Below the pieces are notes generated by a model that was given only the letters and a program-made list of their open reading frames with translations, had not been told where the DNA came from and did not search any database. The position numbers were made by a program, and so were the translations under genes. Source: Litsea cubeba (Eukaryota > Streptophyta > Magnoliopsida > Laurales > Lauraceae). Taken from it: a stretch of 64,000 nt of DNA. Location: positions 108,987,366 to 109,051,365 of the forward strand of contig CM022944.1 in the NCBI GenBank assembly GCA_012931725.1. The letters run 5' to 3'. Positions 1-9,825 of this stretch are shown here, piece after piece (within the stretch, counting starts at the first letter, position 1; each line of letters starts with the position of its first letter).

Positions 1-422
1 TATTATCGACGGCCAACGAAAAAAAAAAACACTAATATTGACCGCCGCTAAAAAAATTGGTTCTTAGCGGTAGCCATTGTTACTTTTACTGGCGGCCAAG
101 GGGAAAAAAAAAACACTGATTTTAGTGGCGGCCGATTGACCGCCGCTACAAAAACTGGTTTTTAGTAGCAGCCATTATTACTATTACAGGCGGCCAATGG
201 CCCCCGCAAAAAGTTTCTTTCATCATCTTGCCAGCCCACGGATTTCTTTTACCGACGGTCAGGGCCACCGCAAGGAAAAACAATAGCGACGATCTCTGGT
301 AGCCGCTAAAACCTTTACTCACTCAATGTATAGCGTCGCCAAGCAGCGGCCACGTTGACCGCCGCTAATTGTTTTACCGGCGGCCAATAGCATCCGCCGC
401 TAAAGGTAGTTTTTCTCATAGT
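1..422. mobile_element. CACTA-like element, right terminus (partial)
   Basis: The stretch is built from imperfect direct and inverted copies of GGCGGCC, GACCGCCGCTA and TTTTAGCGG, the subterminal repeat pattern expected of a CACTA transposon. It ends in TTTTTCTCATAGTG, the complement of a CACTA terminus (CACTATGAGAAAAA). The left part lies outside the window. A second copy, about 90% identical by eye, sits at 36230-36738, and the following ~170 bp (423-598) also matches 36739-36890. The duplicated unit is therefore larger than the transposon end. No coding capacity is seen. Confidence 0.6.
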
Positions 423-2630
423 GCCTATTTAATTTAAAGAAGATTTATTTTTAACATGAATTATACTATGTATTCATACTACTAACCTCGTTGTTTTGAT
501 GCAGAGTCATTAAAGGCGTGGCATTCATTCATCAAGCAGGATTTACACATACAATTCTGAATCATTTGCACATCCTTAATTTAATAGGAGTTGAATAAGG
601 CCCTTAAATAATGGATTTTGGTGAGCTAATTGAGATGATCTTTGCACAAAACCATATCTATAATGAGACCTTTTCATCACACTATCCTCTGTCCTCCCAT
701 GTTTAGTATGCAAACAAGTGGATCTCACAAGCATGGGCGGAACTAGGAATTTGTCTTGGGTGGACCATTGCAAAATTGAAAAATTCTTAGAGGGACCATT
801 GTGAGAACTCCATAAAATTTTGCGATATATAAGGGGTTTTTTCAGAATATCTGCGTCCTAACACACATACACCACTTCTGGACATGCTAACAATGGGCTT
901 AAAGCTTTACCTCTCACCCAATCCATGGAAGGTGCCTCTTAGCAAAACATGAACCTTTAAAAACACCCCCTTCTCAATCTCCTTTTTTAAAGAAGGTTTT
1001 TTTTTTTTTTTTGGGTGGGGGGCAGTCTGGACCTTTCAATCCATTGGCCTTCCATGATTGTCATTCATACGGGTGAGCCCTATTAAAATCAAGTATTTTA
1101 AATCTTTGATTAGATTCTTCAAAATGCTTGGCTAAGATGAAAAGGGCAAGAAATGGGCTAATGACCCACGACTTTACAGGTCCCACCGTATGTGGGCCTA
1201 CCGTTTGATCATTCCCCACTTTAAACAAATTCATGGTCGTGGACACGCAATATCCTCGGCCAAAGAACTCCACTGTTCCATCAAACAACACTCTCAAGGC
1301 CCACATTCAATGGTGGAGTACCATAAATCCATAATGCCACCTTGAATTGGTTTAATATGCGTCCATTTGTGTGTAAGTCCGGCATTTTTTTGTACATTTT
1401 TCATGTGCTATATTGGCAATTTTCAGGTGTCCAATAAGATATATGGAGACAATTTAACAAGACTGTATGGCTTTTGGGGTGTAAGTATCCAAGTTTTCTT
1501 TTTTCTCCTCTAAATTCTCATTTTTCATTTGGGCAAAGTTTTGATCTTCTTTTGTGGCTTGTTTGATGGCCAAAGAGTATGAACATAATGAAGAATTTGC
1601 ATTGAAATAATTTCATAAGCAACAGAATTATAAATCTTATTTGTATAGGGCAAATTAAAGGAATGATTTTAAATTTTAGAACTTGAAGAATTCCAAAGAC
1701 CTTTTTGTGACATTTAAGAGAATGATAGAAATTCTCTTTTTCTGATTTTATCAATGAACAATTAACTATCCATTGATATGAATTGAAAATCCCCCATATT
1801 ATCAAATTTCTTTCTAAACAATCAGGGAGTCTAGCTGAAAATCTAAATTGGACCACCACGCTTTGGGGATTTAATTTATTAGGGTTGTGGATGAGTAAAT
1901 ACTTCCTACCAATTGGTGGATTATTTGATGGCCCCTTGTAAATCTTCAGCTTTAAGCCTTTACTTCTAGATCTTTATGGCCTTTTATAGTTTCAAAAGAA
2001 AAATCTATTTGATTGAATATTGCTAGTCATTAGATGCAAGACCACAAATTGGGCAGTCATTAGACAAAGGGGAGTTTTAATTTTAACCATCCATTCCAAA
2101 GCATATGGCTTGCAAAGTCCAGAAGATCTACTTTTATTAGATGGATTATCTGCAACCATCACTTGAACTTCATGGTGCTTGTGCTACTTTTTTTCATCAA
2201 ACTCACCCAATCAACTGTTAAAGAGGATTTGGACTATGCAAATTTCATCTTAATTTTTCTTTGCTTTACTAATTTCACTGGTGGATTGTAGTCAGAAAGT
2301 GGGGGTTGCTTCAACATGATGTGCCCAGGATTTGTTCAGACAAACAATCAGATTGCGTTGGGTGGGGTTCTGACTCCTTTTTCTGTTTATAATGGTCCGC
2401 AACGGCTTATTCATGTGAAGATACACACGGTAATAATATTACATTAAAAGTAGTCTATTTTCATGATGCTTTCTTTTTACCATCTATTCATGTTTCTCCA
2501 TTATATCATGAGGAATTTACCTGAAAAAGAACCTTAGATGATCACTAGACGAAAAAGGAGACACTAATTTATATGCTACGAAACTGGTATTTCTGCCAAT
2601 TTTTTTTTTTTTGCTTATTTTCTACAAGCG

Positions 2631-2856
2631 ACGACGTCGTCACAGATTAACACAATAATTTTCGCATTAGCTTCTCTGAAGCAACGACGTCGTCAGATAT
2701 TAAAGCACACTTTCTTCCACTAACTTCTGTGAAGCAATGACGTCGTCAGATATTAAAGCATACTTTCTTCTACTAGCTTCTGTGAAGCAACGACGTCGTC
2801 AGATATTAGAGCACACTTCCTTCCAAATTTTATCTTCTGTGTGGCAACGACGTCGT
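2631..2856. repeat. 53-bp tandem repeat with palindromic ACGACGTCGT
   Basis: The 10-bp palindrome ACGACGTCGT, or a one-base variant, starts at 2631, 2684, 2737, 2790 and 2847, giving spacings of 53, 53, 53 and 57 bp. The intervening sequence (GATATTAAAGCACACTTTC and TAACTTCTGTGAAGCA) is also repeated. A further copy lies near the right end of the same element at 4103-4112. The core GACGTC is the palindromic ACGT type bound by plant bZIP factors; binding here is inferred only. Confidence 0.85.
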
Positions 2857-3122
2857 CACTGACCATTGCAATCGAAAAAAATGATGTGTGTATTGATTTT
2901 ATGTGCAAGCACAATACAAGACATGGACATACAAGCTTCGTTTCTTGCCATAAAAAAGCACATAACTGCATTCAAAAATTCATATTAAAACATTCAATAA
3001 TCTACGATAAAGCAACATTTAATAATCCATAACAAGCGAACGGTCTCTCTCAATAATGTTATGGATTTTTGTACATTCAATAATCCATAACATTCTAATA
3101 ATCTCTCATCTTGTGCGGACTT

Positions 3123-3440
3123 GTGGAAGGATGAAAGATTCATTGTAGGTTGATTAAGGTTGGATTTGACTTGGATGTTTATGTTGGCAATTCGCTCATC
3201 TCTATGTATACCAAGACTGGGTGTATTGACTTTGCAGAGAAAGTGTTTGATGAAATGCCGATGAGGGATTCTGTTTCTTGGAATTCAATGATTGGTGGGT
3301 ATGCTTTAGATGGGGATGGGTGGAAGTCGCTGTCGTGCTTCCAAGAAATGATGGAGTGTGGTATCGAAGCTGATCGGAGTGTAATCAGTGCGCTTACTGC
3401 TTGTCCTTTGGTGAAATCAGTGAAACATGGGATGGGGATG
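3123..3440 (+). pseudogene. Captured PPR-protein gene fragment
   Basis: In one frame the sequence reads KIHCRLIKVGFDLDVYVGNS followed by LISMYTKTGCIDFAEKVFDE and SVSWNSMIGGYALDGDG. This is a run of PLS-class PPR motifs. A TGA interrupts the frame just upstream at about 3132, and PPR similarity ends near residue VKHGM. About 100 residues remain, against 600-800 for a full PLS protein. It lies wholly inside the transposon-like block 2502-4834, so it is most simply a transposon-captured exon piece. It is not a close copy of the two full PPR genes at 40.7 and 58.4 kb. Confidence 0.8.
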
Positions 3441-4170
3441 GGTGGAAGTCAACTCACGTTGATAGTGAGTGGAGAGAAAGGGAGAAAATAAAATGTGAGG
3501 GTGGGGGGGGAGTTAGTCCATGTTGGCAGTGGATGAAGTGAGAGAGGAAGAAAGTAAGAGAGAGAAACAAAGAAAGAAAGAGAAACAGATAATGCGAAGG
3601 GTGGAAAGGGGGGGTACATCACGTTGGCAGGGAGGTGAGTGAGGAAGAGAGGAAAGAAAGAAAGAAAACAGAGAAAGAAAGGGAACAGAGAAAGAAAGAG
3701 AGAAGCAGTGAAGGGAAAATGGGGAAAAACAAAGAGATGGGTTGAGGGGGTTTCGTCGGAGATGACGGTGGCCAGCGGTGATGGTGTTGGTGGTGATCGC
3801 AGACGGCGACAAGGAGCTCCCGGAGCATGGCTGGGTGAGGGAGAGATAAGTGAGAGAAATGAGAGATGGTAGAAAAGAGGAGCTCAGTCATGGTGATTGC
3901 AGCGGCGTCGTCCGACGGCGGCGAGGCAGCGAGGAGAGGGAGTGGAGAACGAGAGAGAGAGTGATGAGAGGAAGAAAGATAATGAGAGGGATGGGGGTTG
4001 CTGTGTTGTGGAGAGGGGGAAAGGGAGTGGTCTAAAAGAGGGAATGGGGGAAAACGATGGGAGGAAGATGGAAAAAATGGGAAAAATGATGTTTCAAGAG
4101 CGACGACGTCGTTACAAGTTAAGATCATTATTAAAAAAAATGGAAGTGGTCCCCTGGGACCACTTCCGTG

Positions 4171-4745
4171 TAGAGGTGGCAAAATATGGCCCGACCCGCC
4201 AACCCGACCCGACTCGAGTATTACCCGCTTAACCCGACCAGTTTAATAGGCGGGTTGGTCACGGGTCAAGTATTCATGACCCACCATTAAGCGGGTCGGG
4301 TTAGGATTGACCCGCATAACCCACTTATTTAAGCTAAAATTGAATTTGATTGTTCTAATGCATAAGCTAAAAAGGAATAAATGGAACTTAACCGATTCAA
4401 CCCCACGCTTTTTATTAATAGAAAGCAAGATAATGCGCATCAAATGATTGTTGAAATGAGATTAGACTAAATTTGATCTTAAAAGTCAGTTTTGGACAAG
4501 CATAAAACTATAGTTGAGTCGATTTATTTAATAGATAGATGTGGGTTATGCGGGTCGACCTGACCCGTATAACCCGCAATGGTTATGCGGGTTAAGCGGG
4601 TCGGCTCGGGTTGACCCGTGGTGGGTGCGGGTTAGGGGTTTCTGATCCGTTTAATAAACGGGTCGGATGTGGGTTAGACTTGTATAACTCCTTTAATAAA
4701 CGGGTCCGACCTGTTTAGTGCAACCCAACCCGATTGCCACCTCTA
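4171..4745. mobile_element. hAT-type MITE, TIR TAGAGGTGGCAA, 8-bp TSD
   Basis: The element starts TAGAGGTGGCAA and ends TTGCCACCTCTA. It is flanked by a perfect 8-bp direct repeat CTTCCGTG (4163-4170 and 4746-4753), as expected for hAT transposition. The interior repeats GGGTCGGG/CCCGACCC-type motifs in both orientations and has no transposase. It is nested in the right terminal part of the Pack-MULE-like element and is therefore younger. Confidence 0.92.
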
Positions 4746-5071
4746 CTTCCGTGCCATATTTACTAGTGGCCCATTTTTTTGTTGTAGACCATCTTGGGGC
4801 CTTTTTTAGTTAAAATTCTCTTATATCATGCATTTTTCTCCATTATATCCTCTACCCTTTTTTATTTCTATGCATAGAGCTTGCAGGCCACACAATTTAA
4901 TCAATGAAAAAACAATAAGGCCCAATTAGGATGTAGGTAAAAGGAGGGAGGAAAGATTATTTTCTATACTGAGATATATTACATGTTCCCCTGGTTGGAT
5001 TTACTTATGGTATGTGTTTGTGCAACTAGACACTTTCTCACTCCATAGAATTCCATTTTTTTGTAAAAGAG

Positions 5072-5395
5072 GTGAATTTTGCATTCTAGTCATGTCCTAG
5101 GAAATTCTAGTCATGTCCTAGGAAATTGGAATTCTCTCTATTTAGGAAAATCAATGCAGCTCTTGTTTAAAAAAAAAGTGTCATGCGAAATGAAGAAAAG
5201 GGGGATGTATGAAAATTGAGAACTTTTTTTTTTGTGAATTTTGCATTCTAGTCATGTCCTAGAAAATTCTAGTCATGTCCTAGGAAATTGGAATTCTCTC
5301 TATTTAGGAAAATCAATGCAGCGCTTGTTTAAAAAAAAAGTGTCACGCGAAATGAAGAAAAGGGGGATGTATGAAAATTGAGAACTTTTTTTTTT
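5072..5395. repeat. 162-bp tandem duplication
   Basis: A unit beginning GTGAATTTTGCATTCTAG is repeated in tandem (starts at 5072 and 5234) with very few differences. Each unit contains an internal duplication of TTCTAGTCATGTCCTAGG. The paralogous intron in copy 2 (about 21860-22000) has a single unit, so the duplication happened in copy 1 after the blocks diverged. Confidence 0.9.
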
Positions 5396-6250
5396 CTTGA
5401 TTGCAGAACCCCTAATGCACACACACACTTTTAATAAGAAACATAGTTTGCTTCTTAGCTAACTTTTTCAAAAGCAGGACAAAAGATTTTCTCCTGGCTT
5501 GTTTGGGTAAATCGAGTGTAAAGTAAATTCAAGTTAGGGTCACTTTAAGAGGTAAAAAAGGAATAGAGGTCATATTACGTAAGGGCAGGGATATGATGTA
5601 GCATGCTGACTAAAGTATGGTGCAATAACTTTCAATGCATGGTGGGGCCCAACTTATCAAAACCCGAGCCGCTAATTAGCCCTAACATCCTATGTGGTGA
5701 TCAACGTGTAAATTATTTTTCAAATACATAAGATGGCCACCGTTGAATTTTCCTGTATCTAGAACAGGTGATTTAACCTGCTTAAGTTTCTCTGATCTGG
5801 GATAAAAATGGAGGAAGTCCCTTATGTGTGATCCATCTATCATTTGGCCCACTGAGATCTTCCTTGAAAATCTAGATACACCAAATATGATGGGTGTTAG
5901 AGCAAATAACTGAATTGAATTTTGAAAATTTGGCCCCACCATACAATAAAGAAGGCCGCTGAACCATAATCTAGTGTAGCGGCACTACATTGTAGTCCCA
6001 CCCATTACATAAATTAAGGGTTTTAACTTTTATCCCCACTTTGCTCACTTTGTTTTATTCTCCCCAAATCCAATAAATTTGGGAAGAACAAAGTTACTTC
6101 TGAGCACTTTTTTTATTTTAATCTCCTCCTCTTTAACTTTATTATGATTTGTCCACTCTCACCCCTAGTTCCTACTCACTTTTGCATCAGGAGGTGATTC
6201 CTCCCCCTTCATCCAAATGAACCTGCATTTGAATGACAGCTACCCAATAT

Positions 6251-6290
6251 ATGTGAGTATGTGTGTGAGAGAGAGTGTGTGTGTGTGTGT
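6251..6290. repeat. GT/GA microsatellite
   Basis: A short GT and GA dinucleotide tract in neprosin intron 6. The paralogous position in copy 2 (near 22845-22870) is a pure GA tract, so this is a mutable simple repeat shared by both copies. Confidence 0.8.
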
Positions 6291-7160
6291 CCCGGTCTTA
6301 AACAATCACTGTAGCTGACAATGCCTAACCAAGCCTTTTTTTTTTTTTTTTTTTGTAAAACTAGCTTCTGTTTGTTAAGAGAATGTGAGTTCTTAAAACT
6401 TACAGATCCAAGCTAATTAAATGTAGAAGCGACTCAGCCATCACAATGACACATTACTTTGCTTGTAATACTTTGTATCAATTACTTGATTGCCATACAT
6501 CGCACATTAGTGTACTCACAGCTATGACAGTACTTTGCATCTTGATGGACTTGTTGCATGCCACACATCACACATTACTTCACTTGTACTACTTTGTGTC
6601 AGGTAGAGCCCTCAAAGGGCCTCAACTCATTTGACCTGAATGAGTATAGCCCACCATGAAACAGCCGTTTAGAATTCTAAACATGACTATTCATGGCTGA
6701 GCCAGATCTCTATGCATCCAAAATTGGGATTCCACTAAAAAAAACTTTTCAAAAAGAATTGCTATTAAAACGTACAACTTAGTGATTTCACTTTTATAAT
6801 CATTTTATTTACTTTTTTTTTTTTTTTTTGACATAGGATCTAAACAATGACCATTGGTGGCTGGACATCAACTCTATAACAATTGGATACTGGCCAAGTA
6901 CATTATTGTACAACATGGTATATGATGCTGATTACCTCCTCTGGGGAGGACAAGTACACAACACTGTTCCAGGAGAGCGCCACACCACCACACAAATGGG
7001 TAGTGGCCATTTCTCAAGTGAAGGAGCCAACAAATCATCTATTATAGCTAGCATGGTCTTTTTAGATAAATTCAATTATGAATTGCCTCCATCTGATCTG
7101 TATAAAATGGAAGCTACCAAGCCTGGATGCTATGACATATCAAAAGAGACTGGTTATATT

Positions 7161-9816
7161 CCGCAAATTCCTTTGTGAATTTCACGAAGGGCGTAGTCAG
7201 CATCCTCAGGCGATAGGCAGCGCAGCAAAGGTAAGCAATAACCCTTTTTTGTAGAGAGTGTCTCGTAGTAGAATGTACTTGGAAGCTCTCATCCGGAGTT
7301 TTTTCGCCTCAAGGGGATCATCCGGCTCTGTACCCTCTTGAAGGTACTCCCTTATGGGGGTCATCCAGTTTGACTCATCCGTTGCATCAACACAGTTGAT
7401 GTTTGTAATTGCCACATCTAACTTGCTCGGCTCTAACTGGTGCCCAATGAGTGTCGGTTCGGCAGATGAGGCTTCTAGTGACGAGGAGAGCTTGGCGAGT
7501 GCATCTGCAGCCATGTTATCCCCTCTAGGGATGTGACAGAGCTAGAAGCTTTGGAAATGAGGGATTAATTTCTTTACCATGGTGAGGTAGTCCTGCATTC
7601 TTGCCTCTTTTGCTCTGAACTCGCCATTGACTTGATTTACCACTAGTTTTGAATCACTGTATGTGGTTAGGAACTGGGCGTCCATTTCGATCGCCAATCT
7701 CAGACCAGAGAGGAGGGCCTCATATTCTGCTTCGTTGTTAGAGGCAATGAAGTGGAGCTTCACCGCGTGGCGTACCGTCAGGGCTGATTAATATGAAGCC
7801 AGCTCCACTTCCTTCATTTGTTGCCGAGCCATCAATATATAGTCTCCAAAGTGGCTGTGGCCAGTGAATCTAATCGCCTGGGTGAGACTTAACACGCATG
7901 GGTTCTTCAGCGCTCTGTGAAGCGGTCTCCTATGTGCCAGTAACAGGTTGGGCACCCGGGTCTGAGGGGGAGGCCTGGGCGCCAGGAATAAGCTGGGAGC
8001 CTAGGGTAGAGGATGTCTGGGGGCCCGTGCTTGAGGAGGAGGCCTGGGCGCTAGGAATATGCTGGGCGCCCAGGGTAGAGGATGTCTGGCAGTCAGAAAC
8101 AAGCTGGGCGCCCATGGGGCCTTGGGCGCCCGGGAGAATTTGGGCGCCCAGGGGGCCCTGGGCGCCCGTGGTCTCTGTATCAGGCGAGGTTGGGAGTCCT
8201 CTGTGCCACAAAGGATATCTTCCGTGAGTGGCAGATTGACTTGCGCGCCGGGGCTTGATGGTGACAAACTGGTAGATCCATTCGTCTTCCCCTCAGCGTA
8301 TGTAAATTCAGCTACAAAGTCGGCTAGGGCTTGTGCTTTGATTGCTGCTCTTGGCTGGTACTGGACATCGAACTCACCTAGTTCTACTGCCCATTTGACC
8401 AGTCTCCCAGATACATCCGGCTTCCCCATTATTCTTTTCAGGGGCTGATCAGTAATCAAGACAATTGAATGGCTCAGAAAGTAGTGTCGTAGGCGCCTTG
8501 CCGTTGAGATGAGGGCAAGCGTCAATTTTTCCAAATCAGAATATCTGGACTCTACCCCTCGGTATGCTCTACTTACATAATAGATGGGTTTTTGCACTCC
8601 ATCGTGGTTTCTAAGGAGAACGGAGCTGACTGCTGAAGGGGATGCGGAGAGATACAAATATAACACCTCGCCGGGTGTAGCATGTGAAAGAAGAGGAGGA
8701 GCGGCTAAATAGGCTTTAAGCTTCTGGAATGCTTCCTCAGCTTCGGGTCCCCATTCAAAAGCTTTTCGGAGGAGGTTGAAAAAAGGCAAGCACTTGTCTG
8801 CAGACTTGGAAACAAATCTGTTAAGTGCTGCAACTCTTCCATTGAGGCGCTGCAGCTCCTTGGTGGAAGTGGGCGGCCTCATGTCCAGTATAGCTTTAAT
8901 TTTATCGGGGTTCGCCTCGATTCCCCTTTGGTCGACCATGAAGCCCAAGAACTTTCCCGATCCAATGCCAAAGGCACACTTCTCAGGATTCAACTTCATG
9001 CGGTAGAGCCGGAAAAGATCGAAAGTTTCTTGGAGATGGTCGATGTGATCTTTGGCAGCGAGGCTCTTCACTAACATGTCGTCCACATAAACCTCCATGG
9101 TTTGCCCGATCTGGGAGTGAAACATTTTGTTCACCAAGCGTTGGTAGGTTGCACCTGTATTTTTCAACCCGAAAGGCATAACCCTGTAGCAATAGGTTCC
9201 TCTCGGGGTGATGAACGACGTCTTTTCTTGATCTGGGGGATGCATGTTAATATGGTTGTATCCAGAGTAAGCATCTAGGAAGGAGAGCAGTTCATGCATC
9301 TAGGAGAGCAGTCATGTCTGCTGTGGCATCAATAAGGAGATCAATCCTTGGCAACGGGTAGCAGTCCTTTGGACATGCTTTTTTAAGCTCGGTGAAGTCC
9401 ACACATAGGCGCCACTTCCCATTCGCCTTTGTCACCATCACGACATTTGAGAGCCATTCAGGGTATGCTACTTCCCTGACAGCCCCACTCTCTATTAATT
9501 TCCCGACCTCTATGTCCATTGCTTGGGCCCTTACAGTGGAGGCGCCCCTTAGCTTTTGTCGAATAGGCTTGTGGCAAGGGTCGACATTGAGGCGGTGAGT
9601 GGCGACATCGGAATTAATCCCTTCGAGATCCGCATGTGACCATGCGAAGATATCCATGTTATTCCGCAGAAAATTTGTCAGCTTCCGGACCAAATCTTCA
9701 GAAAGAGAAGAGCCAATGTATACTCTTCTGTCAGGAAGGTCTTCATTTAAGACGACAGGAGTAAGTGCTTCAACTGGTTCTCCTCTCTTTATAGTGGTGT
9801 CGTCTCTCGGGTCCAA
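7161..9816 (-). pseudogene. Gypsy pol (RT, RNase H, aRNase H, partial integrase)
   Basis: The RT part runs from 9816 down and contains KWRLCVDFTELKKACPKDCY, then the palm motif YVDD near 9080. The RT-linked RNase H ends near ALADFVAEF. A repetitive Ala/Pro/Trp linker follows (8180-7960). Next is a second RNase H (WRLYIDGSATNEGSGAGF, then ASNNEAEYEALLSGLRLAIE) and the region before the integrase zinc finger. Near 9290-9330 an imperfect ~23-bp duplication of the LLSFLDA coding region shifts the frame and brings in a stop. Other frameshifts lie near 7755 and 7210. Integrase is lost past its N-terminus. Not functional. Confidence 0.9.
7960..8180. repeat. GGGCGCCC-rich repeat in the pol linker
   Basis: Multiple copies of (T)GGGCGCCC(A/G)G or its variants lie between the RT-linked RNase H and the second RNase H. 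On the minus strand they stay in the RT frame and encode an Ala-Pro-Trp linker such as PRAPRAPWAP and APKAPWAPS. A similar repeat lies in gag at 11826-11995. Local GC content is far above the rest of the window. Confidence 0.8.
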
Positions 9817-9825
9817 GATTTCAAC

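Larger units (their letters stand above)
2502..4834. mobile_element. Pack-MULE-like element carrying a PPR gene fragment
   Basis: This block interrupts neprosin intron 6. Copy 2 has the uninterrupted site near 21627-21650. TTTCTCCATTATAT occurs on both sides (2493-2506 and 4835-4848), so the target-site duplication is 9 to 14 bp depending on where the ends are placed. Nine bp is the usual MULE size. The ends form a degenerate inverted repeat: GGAATTTACCTGAAAAAG on the left against AGAATTTTAACTAAAAAAGG on the complement of the right. Inside are five ACGACGTCGT repeats, a PPR exon fragment, a purine-rich stretch (3490-4040), one more ACGACGTCGT at 4103, and a nested hAT MITE. No transposase is seen. 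It is related to the element at 26235-27146 by its termini and GACGTC motifs. Confidence 0.75.
599..7160 (+). repeat. Duplicated neprosin block, copy 1
   Basis: From about 599 the sequence matches the block at 19717-24000 (copy 2), in the same orientation, across introns 4 to 6 and exons 5 to 7. Identity is high apart from insertions. Copy 1 carries the Pack-MULE-like element and a 162-bp tandem duplication that copy 2 lacks. Copy 2 carries a LINE-type insertion that copy 1 lacks. The 5' breakpoint lies in intron 4, so exons 1-4 are absent. The 3' breakpoint is inside exon 7, at the Gypsy junction. Confidence 0.85.
1427..7160 (+). pseudogene. Neprosin-domain gene copy 1, truncated at both ends
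   Basis: Three exons of a neprosin (DUF239, glutamic-type peptidase family) gene are visible. Exon 5 is 1427-1480 (VSNKIYGDNLTRLYGFWG), exon 6 is 2292-2429 (contains CPGFVQTNNQIALGG), and partial exon 7 is 6837-7160. Each has the AG acceptor, and exons 5 and 6 the GT donor, used in the intact copy at 17372-24065. Exons 1-4 are missing. Exon 7 stops matching after the codons for ETGYI, where the Gypsy element begins. A chimeric reading frame runs six codons into the transposon and stops at 7178. The last ~23 codons, including the FYYGGPGG tail, are lost. Intron 6 holds the Pack-MULE-like element. It cannot make a secreted protein, since the signal peptide and activation domain are absent. Confidence 0.9.

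Noticed and set aside
3513..4246. Overlapping Ser/Pro and Arg/Glu-rich frames
   Set aside because: Low-complexity purine-rich DNA of the Pack-MULE-like element; both strands are open for composition reasons.
7898..8448. Plus-strand Trp/Ala/Pro frames over the Gypsy element
   Set aside because: They are the complement of the minus-strand pol linker repeat and the RNase H coding region.
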